Assembly: GCA_011109175.1 (NCBI GenBank)
Contig: RDEW01000007.1
Coordinates: 29,424 to 93,423 of the forward strand
Reading direction: 5' to 3'
Source: Dicyema japonicum
Taxonomy: Eukaryota > Dicyemida > Rhombozoa > Dicyemidae
Length of the DNA stretch: 64,000 bases
Of the stretch, positions 52,680-63,474 are shown in pieces (positions within the stretch are counted from its first letter, which is position 1; the number at the start of each line of letters is the position of its first letter). Made by a program: the position numbers and the translations under genes. Below the pieces are notes generated by a model. It ran no database searches, was not told where the DNA came from, and was given only the letters and a program-made list of their open reading frames with translations.

Positions 52680-53165
52680 CTAGATATCATTGACCCAAGC
52701 TTCTGCTTTCAACGCGGAGCCTGGAAGTCTCGACTGGCCCCATCAAAATAAAGCATTTCCTCCGAGAGAAAGGGAAGACAGTTACCCCGTCCGGACACTT
52801 TCCATATCCACAATCCAGGCCCACCAGTTCCAGAGATGACGAGAATCCAGCCGCCTCAAGAGACGCTGTTGATGGCGGAATGTCTCGGGAATCGACCACT
52901 GCTGAGACGGCAAGTGAGCAGGTGAAGCCCTTTGCAGTCCAACAACAGATCCACAAAGGCACGGATAAGGCTGGCACAGGTCGATCTCGAGACGAATGGA
53001 TATCCCATTTCGGAAGACGTCCTGTTCCAGAAAGGATCCAATTTAAAATGATGGAAATGGTTCAGCAAAATACCACTGTTAGGGGAAGAAGGTGACAGAA
53101 TGCAAGACCGACAATGCAAGTTGTCCTTTTCTAAAAGGATCTATTGAGTAGTCTTGTACAAAATC
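52680..53165 (-). pseudogene. REL-endonuclease LINE, nuclease region relic
   Basis: Minus-strand frames read LIRAFVDLLLDCKGLHLLTC (zinc-knuckle HxLxC), GRFPRHSAINS, LEAAGFSSSLELVGLDCGYG and KCPDGVTVFPFSRRKC (53119-52687). This parallels CRCGG...GLHPLSC, APRHAAMNN, LEAAGFPAVLEPVGLDRGDG and KRPDGLTIFPF of the 31-kb copy. Frames shift twice and the final Asp segment is altered, so it is inactive. Confidence 0.85.
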
Positions 53166-53439
53166 TGTGTGGATCAAAAGGGGTTCCTTCGAAAGCCGCC
53201 GACCAACACTTCAACCCTTTAGCATTTTGTCGTCCATAAGGGGTTTGCAGAAATCCAGATAAGAAATGTGTTGCTTGAAAGAGGACAGGAAGGATGGCAA
53301 GGAAACGTCCACAGTTGCGGTTATGCCGATGCCCCCAAATCTGACGGGTAAGAATATTTTAACATTATCCAATGTTGTCCAAGTTGATATTCACAATTTC
53401 TTCTACAACGACTCATTTGGGATCTGTCTCCCAGTTCAT

Positions 53440-53960
53440 CACAGACGGCTTTAACATGAATATGCACTTACGGACGGCTCTGATATACAAAAAGCCTTCG
53501 ACTCTGTTTCGAGGACACTCCTAACGAAAAAATCCTTAATTCAAATTTACATCCAAACATCATGCTATGGCTGGAAAATTTCTTACCTGTGCGATGTGGA
53601 AGACTCCGGATTAGAAAAAGTTACTTCAAAATCAAGTTTACTCCCAAATGTGATTTCAAAAGATTTCGCTTTGTCTCCTCTCCCATTTACCTACTACCAA
53701 AGATCAAAACACTATATTTTTATCTTACGCGGACAATCGGATTATTGCTGCTAGGGATAAATCCACTTCCAAGGCTGTAGCGGTGGTTCAGTCACATCTC
53801 AACCAGGTGCGTGACTGACTATTCGTGAATTTGATCTTAGTGTCTGCATCCAAGTCTCAGTTCACTTTATTTACTACGGACAGGAGATTTAAAGGTGGAC
53901 TGCAATTAGACACCATATCCATCTCCAGTCTCCTTTCAGAAACGACAACGTGGAGAAATG
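53440..53960 (+). pseudogene. LINE family C reverse transcriptase relic
   Basis: The plus strand reads KAFDSVSRTLL (palm A, about 53490), then FLSYADNRIIAARDKSTSKA (motif C with YADD changed to YADN, about 53720) and SASKSQFTLFTTDRRFKGGL (about 53845). The order follows LINE C at 13.6-15.3 kb (YADDLVIASR, SKSSATLFTTDRRQFNL). Several frameshifts; catalytic residue changed. Confidence 0.8.
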
Positions 53961-54170
53961 GCCAGGACTTCATATGTATCTGCAAGAACTAGGAACCCAT
54001 TCAGAGAAAGGGCAGCCATGCAGAGGAATTCAGATCGACCACAAAAAGTGTACTCCGAAAGAATTCCTCTGCAAAAGAAAACACTTTCGGAGTGCAGTTG
54101 GATCACTGGGGGAGTATTCGAGAAGAATTCGCGGGATGTTGAAGGCTGAGATTACCTAATTAGTGAGTTA
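53960..54170 (+). pseudogene. retroelement C-terminal fragment
   Basis: After LINE C sequence the plus strand contains TRNPFRERAAMQRNSDRP and ends near GMLKAEIT and a stop, reminiscent of the LLE(A)AGIT end of family G. The block ACTAGGAACCCATTCAG recurs near 39.0 kb. Assignment tentative. Confidence 0.4.
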
Positions 54171-54509
54171 ATACTTTCTTGGTGGTCTTGGGGTTTTAAA
54201 ATAAATGTGGCTTGATAACATTAAGTTAATTCAGTTACCTCGGTTGCAGAAAACAATTCCTTCCAAGCACAAATGCCCACTAGAACCACAGCTTTTGGAA
54301 CCCACTTAAGTAGGGTATATCAGATGATCCTGGCAATAGACCCTCCAGAGACAGGATGAGATTAATGGGCAGATCAAATGATGCTTTAGACCGAGTAGCC
54401 ATGTGTTTCTTCTTGATGAGTTTTAATTAATTATGAAATCAGCGACTATTTTGAGAACTTATTCGTTACTTAGATTATCCTCGGTTGTAGGTTCCACGGA
54501 TTTACGATA

Positions 54510-54590
54510 CTTTGGGTTGACGAGTGATGCTGTCATCAGTGTTTAACACTGAGGAGCTGATTGTCTTATGGCCTTGGATTAATTAGCATT
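54510..54590 (+). repeat. dispersed ~110-bp repeat, partial copy 5
   Basis: TTGACGAGTGATGCTGTCATC followed by AGTGTTTAACACTGAGGAGC and a diverged GATTGTCTTATGGCCTTGG block. Confidence 0.6.
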
Positions 54591-54899
54591 ACTGTTCTTG
54601 CTTCTTAAAATAAAGTGAGTTCTGTCTAAGGTGAGGTTCAAGTAATGGAAACATTACCTACTCAATATCGGGAGGGCTGTTTAGACTTTTTAGCACAGAA
54701 GACGATTCAATCTTCCTTAATATTATTTTAAGAGAGCTGTAATTTTTTTAGTAGGTTGATGTTTATCAACCAATTATTTGAGAAGGACAGTTTTTTTTGA
54801 GGAGGTTTCTCTCCTTTATAAGTCGGTAGGTTATGGAGTTAATGGTCAGTGAACCAGAGGGACAATCCGACTTTCAGAAGATAGGAAACGTGGTTTAGG

Positions 54900-55200
54900 T
54901 AAGATACAGCGGCGTCAATCATAAAGAAATTGTGCAGATTAAATCAAATAGTCTGAGGTCAACGCAAAACATAAAATTTGGCCAGTCCACTTTTTGTAGT
55001 TCTTAAAAGACAATTTTTTGTGGAAGAATAGTTGATGTTTTGAGAATAATCACAAGTGGATTGTGATCGTTTGATATTTCGTAAAAGACACTCCATGGAA
55101 ATAAATGCAAGATTTTTGGTGAACACATTGACAAGTAAGGAGAAATCTGACTGTCGTTTCTTCAGGTAGGTGTCTAAATATTAACAGTTACTGGTTCAAT
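54900..55200 (-). pseudogene. LINE endonuclease end relic
   Basis: On the minus strand, YEISNDHNPLVIILKTS (about 55080-55030) carries the (S/N)DHNP motif that closes the APE endonuclease of LINEs, and NYKKVDWPNF (about 54990-54960) follows, as in the linker to the RT in Jockey-like elements. The flanks are decayed. Confidence 0.6.
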
Positions 55201-55249
55201 GTCAACAGGCTTTTAGGGAAATTAATGATGAGATCTCCCCTTCGTTATT

Positions 55250-55915
55250 ATTATTAACCCCAGGCTTACAATGGTAAGCTCATCACAAACAGTCATAACT
55301 AGGGCAACCAAAAGTCAAATCTTACTTTATTGGTCACTTTTTTAAATAATAACTATAATTATCAAAGAAAATCAATTGTAATTAATTAACACTATGTAAG
55401 CTAAATTCTCCTCTTTGGGCATTGGACCTTTGTATCACCCTCACTATTGCCCTCGTAAATCAATTGAGAAAGCGAATCACTAGACAAAATAGCTGTTTCT
55501 CTTGATTCCTCTTCTACGTCACCTCCGAGTTCAGAGCCTCTTGAGATAAGATGATTAGTCACTCTTGTAACCTCATCATAGTTATCAACTTTCAGCCCAA
55601 GTCTATGCTCAATTATCAGCTCTCTAAAGTTTTTTTAATCGTCATTGATTTGATGTACGCCCTTGTAGAGACATTCACGTTGAGTCTTTCCATATAGGAC
55701 TTGTAGTACTTTGTTACTACTCCATCCCATGTCAAAACAATCGTAATTATAAATTATTCAATTAATTCAAGTCTGGAAATATGTATTCCTTCTATAATGT
55801 CGCCTCAGGTTCTATGGAATAAATCGGATAATTTAACTACCTAGTATTTCGCAGTATCCAAACCATCATATAGTGGATAACTCTTATATTGGCATCGTTA
55901 TCCATTCTACAGTTT
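55250..55915. other. stretch with a LINE 3' border-like start, no gene
   Basis: Begins TTATTAACCCCAGGCTTACA, like the reverse-strand 3' border of LINE C and R1 repeats. The rest, to 55915, has no frame or repeat that I can assign. Confidence 0.4.
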
Positions 55916-55919
55916 TTAA

Positions 55920-56490
55920 ATTATTCATCACCTCAATACAACGTAATTTCCGATTTTGATATCGTTTTCGTCACATTTCCATTTTCGCTTGGTTACCATT
56001 TTGTCACCAGCAATTATTAGATTCTTATACGCTTCGTCACGTGCATTTAATAATTTGTCGCCTTCACACAACAAAAGTGCGTTTATTTCTTCATCTGAAT
56101 GGACGGGCGGATACTTTGCCCCCATAAAATGATAATATGGATTAATTTTCGTCTGGTGGATGGTATTGGTTGAATCTTTATTTTGAAGAGAAAATATTAC
56201 CGTTCTACTTGGCCTTGTATCCATGGAGCCCTTGGCCTGCCTCTTAGATGCTTTATAGAGAACCGACAATAAAAATCAGGTTGTATAACAATCCTGTTAT
56301 TTTCACAGATGCTTTACTTTTGCGAGTTCGATCATTGCATATTTTGAGAAGGAATCCATCACAACCAGTATCTTTTATAAGAAACAAAATTTGATACCCA
56401 AAAAAAGGAGTTGTTTATAGACGAGTATCTCCTGAGATCTATTAGATCGGCAATCTACCAAAATGATTTAAATTGTGTTCAGTCTAAAAT
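55920..56490 (-). pseudogene. second Ginger-like transposase relic
   Basis: Minus-strand reading: IADLIDLRRYSSINNS (about 56460), VVMDSFSKYA, RGRPRAPWIQGQVER (about 56245-56200), NPYYHFMGAKYPPVHSDEEI, KMVTKRKWKCDENDIKIGNY and VVLR. These match DLVDLRHYSNFNEN, GMDSFSKFCW, RGRPWVQGQVERLNQ and KRRWKNDISIFNIGDRVVRR of the intact transposase at 19.2-20.5 kb. The DNG segment is lost and frames are broken. No terminal inverted repeats found around it. Confidence 0.8.
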
Positions 56491-56550
56491 TATTCTAAGC
56501 AATTAATTACTTCCATGGATTTGAGTTTCAACTCAATATCTTCAACACTA
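56455..56550 (-). repeat. SINE-like repeat, tail part
   Basis: CTACCAAAATGATTTAAAT and AATTACTTCCATGGATTTGA correspond to 18105-18172 of the SINE-like repeat at 17.9 kb. It directly abuts the Ginger relic. Confidence 0.6.
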
Positions 56551-56880
56551 AAGAATCGTAGCTTGTAGTATTTTATCCTATAGTAAGTTGCTTCTTCGTC
56601 AAAAATAAAATTTATGGCTATTTTCGCTAAACTGTCTCTTTCCCGTCTTAGATGTTCAACTCCTCCTTCATTTCCTTTATTTTTTCTGAGGTTTCTCTTG
56701 AAATTTGCACTAGACGCATTTCAGGACGCTAATTTTAATTAATTAATTATATCAATTTGTAAATTCCAATGGTTTTTAAATATTATTAATAATTCGTCTC
56801 ATGTCCCACCGTCGCGGACATGACTTCATTCTTTAGGAGAATATTTTTCATAATGTAATCTTTATTAGAAGATTTGGTCT
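56550..56880. other. stretch without recognised features
   Basis: AT-rich, stops in all frames, no repeat recognised. Confidence 0.5.
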
Positions 56881-56884
56881 GGGA

Positions 56885-57045
56885 GAGGTAGGAAGATCAC
56901 TTTTAACTACTGTGTTGTGCCAGAAAGACTCGTCGCCTCACGGGTGGGATCTGTTTGACAAGAATTGACTTTCGCTAAAAACTTCATCTTTCGGATTCGA
57001 ACCCAAGACCTTCAAATCCGATGTCATCAGACGTTACGTTCCCCT
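56885..57045 (-). repeat. tRNA-like head of a SINE
   Basis: On the minus strand GGTCTTGGGTTCGAATCCGA (about 57012-56993) is a near-consensus Pol III B box; TGACATCGGATTTGAAGG precedes it, as in the copy at 17.9-18.1 kb. The body CCCACCCGTGAGGCGACGAG is shared too. The possible A-box side (GAGCGAAGGGGAACG) is diverged between the copies. Confidence 0.65.
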
Positions 57046-57049
57046 TCGC

Positions 57050-57585
57050 TCAGAGGATTGTGTTTTCAGTCAATGTTCCTTCATCGATCCCATATAAGAA
57101 CGTATTGGACATAGACAATAATAATTACACGAGCACACCTTTCGAATTAAGAATTCTAGAGAAGTTAAGACTTTTTCGTAAATCCACTACTATGTAACTT
57201 TGCCATTTTCTGACTAGCTTTGATGTTCATGATTTCTGTCCAAAATACGGATGAATCCCAGAAGTGAATGTCTCGATGTGGTGCTCGCAGATAGTTTATA
57301 TGACAGGATGATTCTAGATCTTATATATTCCCGAGAGACTTTTCAGTACTTTGATTTTCTTTCGCATTTTGTCATTAGATTTAGAACACGTGGTGAGAAG
57401 TCATTTGCACGTCACAAATAACCCATAGGATCCATAAGATCTGCTGAATTGGATAATGACTCAAAATCTTGTCAGAGATAAAGATTTGTGACGGACTTTG
57501 AGGGGATTTCATCTCCAATCTTTCGGATAACTCCTCCAGTGACAGGATTGTTGAGCATTTGTTAAACGCATATAGTAAATGCTAA
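57050..57585. other. stretch without recognised features
   Basis: No coding frame, repeat or RNA gene that I can support. Confidence 0.5.
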
Positions 57586-57589
57586 TCAA

Positions 57590-57785
57590 GAGGATTTTAC
57601 AAGTCATAAATGTTTACGGTTACGGGAGTCACATGGTTATGGGAACCCCCAAATGGCAGGGAAAAGTTGATGGCTCTTTTCGTTCCTTTCCAAAATGGGT
57701 GACACTTTTCGGGTGAGCCACAAGACACCAAGTTAAGCACATTTTCAACCGTAGTCTATTGGTGATTGTATCGCATAACATTTAA
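57590..57785 (+). repeat. dispersed repeat R1-like, copy 4 (diverged)
   Basis: GGGAACCCCCAAATGGCAGG, AAAAGTTGATGGCTCTTTTC and GTCTATTGGTGATTG follow the same order as the copy at 30.6-30.9 kb. Confidence 0.5.
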
Positions 57786-57859
57786 AGGTTGGAACGAAAA
57801 TAATTATTTTGTGAATGACAATTTCATTTCCAACGACAAAAAATATATACAAAAATCGC

Positions 57860-58265
57860 CCATTACGAAGGCATTGTATAGTCTTACACGTAATTGTGTG
57901 CTAATTTGTTTACGATAATTCCAGACTACTCCCATTTTTTCTAAAGGCCGCGACGGCCAACATCTTCCTGTTAGTGATATCCTCAGCGTCTCCGAGCAAC
58001 GACCCCAATTTTTTACAGTATCACCATTTTTCATCAGTTCGGGTTGATTCACGGCGTATGGTAGTTGTCTCCGTCTTTTCCGTATTGATTTTGATGAACC
58101 ATTTTTCTAGGACATCTGGCATCTTTGTCCGTATATAGTTTAATGTTTTCTCGTCGCTGGATATATAGTCGATATCATCTGCATAAATCACTTCAGTTTG
58201 AGGTAAATCGCCAATTAATAGTCTGAAGTCTCTGAGTGCCGCCTCCGTGCTGACTGCTCTAAGAG
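57860..58265 (-). pseudogene. LINE family A reverse transcriptase fragment
   Basis: On the minus strand: VIYADDIDYISSDEKTLNYI (motif C with YADD, about 58190), DVLEKWFIKINTEKTET, then across a frame break LGSLLGDAEDIT, AAFRKMGVVWNYRKQISTQL and RVRLYNAFV. It overlaps the missing part of the copy at 4.9-5.7 kb (KWFLSVNVNKTEI, LLGDAEDVLRRK) and confirms that family A has a YADD palm. Confidence 0.8.
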
Positions 58266-58400
58266 GTAATAAATGATGTCCAACGGATAGGATGTTTGGT
58301 AAAGAAAAAGATGTTTAACTTTTAGTTTAATTTTTAATAAATTTTTGAGAATTAATTTAATTTAAAATTCAACTTAAGTTGGCGGCTATTTTGTCTTTTA

Positions 58401-61400
58401 ATGGAACCTAATACTGGTATTGAGTCGCCCCCAAGGATGCTGCTGCCATCTAACAAGCCTTATGTTTCCTTCACCCATCTGCTCGATCTAGTCATCAGGA
58501 AGACGTACCACGATTTATATGTGGCTTGTGATCTGTTACGAATAAAATTTCATTTCTAGCCTTTCTCAGGACTCAGACGTCAAAAGAAAGCTCTTCCTCG
58601 TTGAGTTCTCCCAGAGGACCCGACTCCTGTTCATCCGCCTCCTTGCACTCCTCCGTTTCTGCACTAGCTCCAACAAAATCTCCCAATGCTTAGTTTTTTT
58701 CCTCAAAAAACTAAATCTTAGGAAATGCGGGACTTTTTGTACATTCAAAATCAATATTTTTGCCACACAGCAAACACCCTCGCAGAGCTCTCTCGCACGA
58801 AGGTCCCCCAGTTCAGGATCCCTTCCATCTTCATTTCCGCCGCCGTTGACGTACTAACAAAAGGTACATACACCAGGCTTCCAACGTGCATCAAAGAATC
58901 CGAATCTCTCACTCCAGGATCTTTTTTCCACCTAACCAAAACTCACCGACGATGAAGTCACGATCACCGAGCTGATCACTGACTCCTTTATAAGGACAAG
59001 ACTCATGCAGAATTCGATCTTACGTGAAGTGGAAGACTTCACCATTGAGAAAGGCAGGGTCACTTTCTTTGTGGAAAGAAAATTCAAGGCATGTGTACCC
59101 TGTTAATTTAGATATCCCTCACGTTATTTTTCGAGGACTCGTCTTGGCGGAAAACCTCCCTACAGTTTCACGGAATTGACGAAGAAAGTCGGTTTCACTC
59201 CCACCAAGTTACCAATATACTTACAGGAGGTTGCTTATTTGACAGACGCCCTGCAGAGTCGGCTGGTCGACTGTGAGAGACCGTTAGAAGAGATCTTTTC
59301 ATTCACAAGTAAAGGGCCGCTAATCCATAAACTGCCTATGGAATTCTGTGAAATTGGAGTTGATGTTCAAAAAGGTTCTGAGACTTCGGGAGGAGGGTTT
59401 GGGAGAGCACATGACCGTGGAGAAATACTCTTACGTGACCGAATTAGTCGTTGGTTAATGGAAGAATAGGACAGAAAACAGCTCGTCGGTAACTACGATG
59501 TATCTCATCATCACCATGGACTCTCACTCTATCAAATACAAAAATTTTCCACCTTTGATGTACACCGAGGGGATCCACGTGGTCTACCCCAGACTATCGT
59601 TTGATTGACTTTGGAGGGGAGTCATCCGTACGAGGACTGTAGAGCTTCTGGAGAACTTGAGAAATCAGTTAAACGGAGTTTTTCCCGATTTAACCGCGGA
59701 AATGACAAATAAACGGGAGAAAACCGTACTTCTGGTGAAAATTCACAGTCACGTTACCCAATGCTGCGCTTCCCTGTCAGTCTCTGTCGATCTCCTCACT
59801 GGTAGATTTTCTGTTGGAGGCATCGGTTAGTCACGTGCTCATTTTAGTGGACCCTTTCCTCTTAGAGCTGGTCACGTGCTCAATAAATGGTAGCAAGTTC
59901 GACTCCCTGGACACGATTATCATCAAAATAAAGTACCACGTGCGTTTATTGAGATGTTGGCTGCTGAGGGAGTCGTTCTCCTCCTTTCTAGAGAAAGTGG
60001 GGACCAGATTTGGCTGTGATCTATCAGTCTCCTCTACTCAACTGATGGAAGTACTTACCTCCCAGATGGGGACCGTCGGCAAATCAAAGGCGAACTACCC
60101 TGTCGTGACGTTTCCTCTATTATTCTCTAACTTTACTTTGAGGACCACTACAGCTTGGCCAGAGCTTTCGTAGGCTATTTCTCCCACGTAGATTATACAA
60201 TTCACGACACGTGGGTCGATGGACCTTGAGGAATGGTGGATAGTTAGCTACTCAACCTCCCACGATGGTGACATCATCCTCCTTTCTGATAGGAAAATTG
60301 GTAGCATAAGGAGAACATACACTGCCTACTATCAGATCTGCCTAGAATATCTAATGTCTCGACTTTTTGAGGAGGTTGTTGGATTATTTATGATAGTTGA
60401 TTGGGGTCCCCACTTTGTGTGCTCAGATGACGACCCCACAGAGCATCTCTGTGTATGTGATTCCTGAGTTACCAGGATTCGAGGCAAATATCTCATTTTT
60501 ACTAAGAAATGGTGGAACATGGCTGATTGAGGTTGAAACTCATCTCATTCCAGTTTAAATCATCAGAGGAGACAATCATGGTAACAAACTTGGCCGAGAA
60601 GACAGATACACACGTGGCCATTACAGTGAGGTTCATGGAAATAGTGGAGTGCATCTCTCAGATGAAGTCTTTGATCAACCAGAAATCACTATCGTCCGAT
60701 TCTGAGAAGACTATCAAAATAAAGGACGTAAACTACGCCTCGGGGACCATTTCTCTCACATGCACTGTAGATGGTGCTGAATTTACGGTGATTTTTGATA
60801 ATGATGTAGTATTATGTGGTCTGGAATCGTCGCAATTCAGCTTTCAGCATTATTTACTTGTCTGACAGAGTGTGTGATGATGTGAACAGTGTGTTCGATC
60901 AGAGGGATGTTACCTTTAAGGTTGGGGAGCTTAACTGGGTCTCACATATCCTGGTACGTCTCATTCTGAGTCTAGTCACTGTCCGCGTCCTGTAGTACAC
61001 TCATTAGATTGAAGAGACTCCTAAACTATTCTGACTTTGTGGGGGGAATGATTAACCAGCGAGTTGGGGGATAGTTTTAATGATAGAAACACCCAGAACT
61101 TGTAAACTACTTCAAAATTGAAAGAATATCGACAACGTGGTACCGTCTAGAATTCAGATCGCTGTAGTAACCCCACTTATTCAGCTTTTCAATAGAACTA
61201 TACATATGTGATAGGCACATGGTCATCAGACAAGGTGGGAAAACCGGGATCCCCCATTGGCGGGTACTTTTGTGTTGTGACTAGACCTTCATTTCCAAGT
61301 TTGAGGCAGCATACAAAAACTACCATGGAAATTTTTCCCTGTACGGTCAGATCGCATCTGTACCACCTGTATGCTTTTGTTCTAGTTGAAGCCCATCCAG

Positions 61401-62558
61401 CATTCGCTTTCGTCCCCCGCTAATATTTTGACTCAGTCAGTCCCTTCAATAGCTTCGACGTCACCCAGTCGAGTAACGTGTCTGGGACATTTGCTGTCGA
61501 TCCCTTCAGAACCCACTCATTCAGTTTCCCAGTACCTTTCTCCCCTGTTTGGTATGTTTTGGTGTGACACTAGGGGATTTAACTTGTTCCCCCAACGTGA
61601 AAATGAAGCCCCACGTGAGTGATACCGAGATCATGTACAACTCGGAAATCAGCATACAGCTGGACAAACTGCAGCAGCTGCCATATTCGGTAACACGTGA
61701 CCAGTTGGATCTTCTCCTATCGGAAAAGTGCTGGTTGTCCCCGCAGGATGTTGTGGGAGGAACAACAGAGTGGGAGTGTCCTTTGTTATTCCACTTCTTC
61801 GTATGCGTTGTCTATCGTCATTGGATTCTCAACTACTCTCGAGAGGAGATGAAACAATTCAACATGACAAGGCATTCGGAGGAGGGTCCAAACTCGATGG
61901 AAGTGATCTGTTTCAAGTCGGAGTACTTCGTCTTGAAGATCTGTTTCGGCCTTGCAGTGTTCCCATTTCTCAGTTTTCGAGTCCTCGCGTCTCCCGGTTG
62001 GTGGTTTTATAGAAGTAGAATCCCCGGAGAACTGGACAGTGGAGGAACTGAGGAGTCTGGAGAATTTTTTTATGTCGCGTGTTTTGTGTTACCCATATTC
62101 CCACCAGCTTCTGGTCTCTTATTTCCGTATATTCGGTGCGAGTCGGGGAATGATGAGGGACCTAGTGACCCTGATCCATGAAGAGAAGTCTCTCGGTCAG
62201 GGACCGTGGGAGTTTAGGATGTTGCTGGTGTTTCCCTATACGCCGAACCATGCGGGCTACCTAGTGCATTCATCGGCTGTGTTTATACGGCCAAAGTCAT
62301 TTTTCCTGGTAGAATTGTGGGTGACCGTAGTTCCAACTGAGAATGGTAGGGGGAAGTGGGAAATCTGTGACGATACCGATTTGCTATGATATAGAGCAGA
62401 ACTGTGTCAGTATTAGTGAGCATAGTTCTCTTCCGAATTGTGCATATTTGAAGCAGTATTTGCCACAGAGGAATGAGGTCGTGGGACCCTTCGCCAAATG
62501 CTTGTTGTATGATTATGTGGCACTTATTGTTCGTAATTTCTGTAGAGATAACACTTAA
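58401..62558 (+). CDS. MED14: Mediator complex subunit 14 (MED14)
   Basis: MED14 is the scaffold joining Mediator head, middle and tail for Pol II transcription. ATG at 58401 and TAA at 62556. The N-terminal domain matches MED14: SFTHLLDLVIRKTYHDLYVA, then after intron 58535-58559 FLVEFSQRTRLLFIRLLALL, intron 58693-58721, RIPSIFISAAVDVLTKGTYT and RLPTCIKE. Further blocks: REVEDFTIEKGRVTFFVERK, ISLTLFFEDSSWRKTSL, LTDALQSRLVDCERPLEEIF, VLRLREEGLGEHMTVEKYSY, RTRTVELLENLRNQL, VRFMEIVECISQMKSL, and at the C-terminus SPENWTVEELRSLENFFMSR, FGASRGMMRDLV and SVTIPICYDIEQNC. Other clear introns: 59089-59111 (GC-AG), 59820-59841 and 62309-62330. Several joints between 59.2 and 61.5 kb are unresolved, and one extra A near 58938-58941 breaks the frame. 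The span would give somewhat over 1200 residues, near the family's 1400-1450 without its low-complexity region. I judge it functional, with the caveat of the frame break. Confidence 0.93.
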
Positions 62559-62559
62559 T

Positions 62560-63190
62560 TTTGTGACTATTTTATTCTGTTAAGATTTTGAATAATTTAT
62601 TATTCCTTATTTTCAAAACTTTTAGTAAATTTATGTAGTTCGCTTTTTGTCACAACGAACAATGGAGACGCACAGGCTTTGGGTGGCACGTTCGGTTGCG
62701 GAAACTGGGATCACTTAAGTTGACATTTCTTGTATCTTTCTTTTTCGGTGATTTTGGGGATAAAAATAATTCACAGCTCTAGTTTTCCTTGTGCAAGTGT
62801 TATACAATACTCGAACTCTTAAAAATCTACTGATTTGTAACAACTGATGGGCAGTTGTTTGGAAATTTATGGGGAATATAAGCCATTTATAAGTAAATTT
62901 TGTTTATTAATAATAAACTTAGGGAACTTATGCAACTTTTCTCTAGATCACTGTTACTTCACATTATGAGTTTTTATTCTTGCTGAGACTTTGAGGCTTT
63001 TAATTTAACATGGACATTTCGATAAGTGTGAAATCCCCAAGAATTATGTAGAAGATCTCTTGGTGCTTTACTAACAGAGGCACCATCACTCATAGTGATC
63101 ACTAGGGCGATTTTTTTGACTTTATAAATACGAAATTTTGACCTAATTGACTTTATTTTTTTAAATTAAAATTTTTTTTAACAATTAAAC
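62560..63190. other. AT-rich stretch downstream of MED14
   Basis: No frame or repeat recognised. It ends in the AT-rich 3' UTR of the next LINE tail (AACAATTAAACAAATGTCAG at about 63180). Confidence 0.5.
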
Positions 63191-63420
63191 AAATGTCAGT
63201 TGAGGAAGCCTGCTGCGTGGATTGCGAACGAGTTCCCTCGGAGTATGGCTATTCCAATCTTTCGTCTCAGCCATAACCCTTCTCGTTGATCCCTTTTCTT
63301 TCTGGCAAGCAATCCTCCGAGTTCTCGCAAGAACTCAGCCGTCATTGGACCAACGGCTCCCGATGATTCGGTCGCAACAGGAGTAAATCGGTAGCGATCC
63401 CCGAGGCAAGAATATTGACT
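63190..63420 (-). pseudogene. REL-endonuclease LINE, intact C-terminal tail
   Basis: The minus strand reads without a break: LGDRYRFTPVATESSGAVGP, MTAEFLRELGGLLARKKRDQ, REGLWLRRKIGIAILRGNSF and AIHAAGFLN, stop. It is the cleanest copy of the family B C-terminus and explains the fragments at 19.0, 7.7, 25.9 and 4.5 kb. The rest of the element is missing at 63420. Confidence 0.85.
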
Positions 63421-63474
63421 TTATTGACTTTAAAATTTTTTTTATTAAGCTAACAATCATTTTTATTAAACAAT

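Noticed and set aside
56930-57045. True tRNA gene on the minus strand
   Set aside because: A B box and an anticodon-like stem are present, but no acceptor stem closes, and a diverged copy exists at 18.0 kb; a tRNA-derived SINE fits better.
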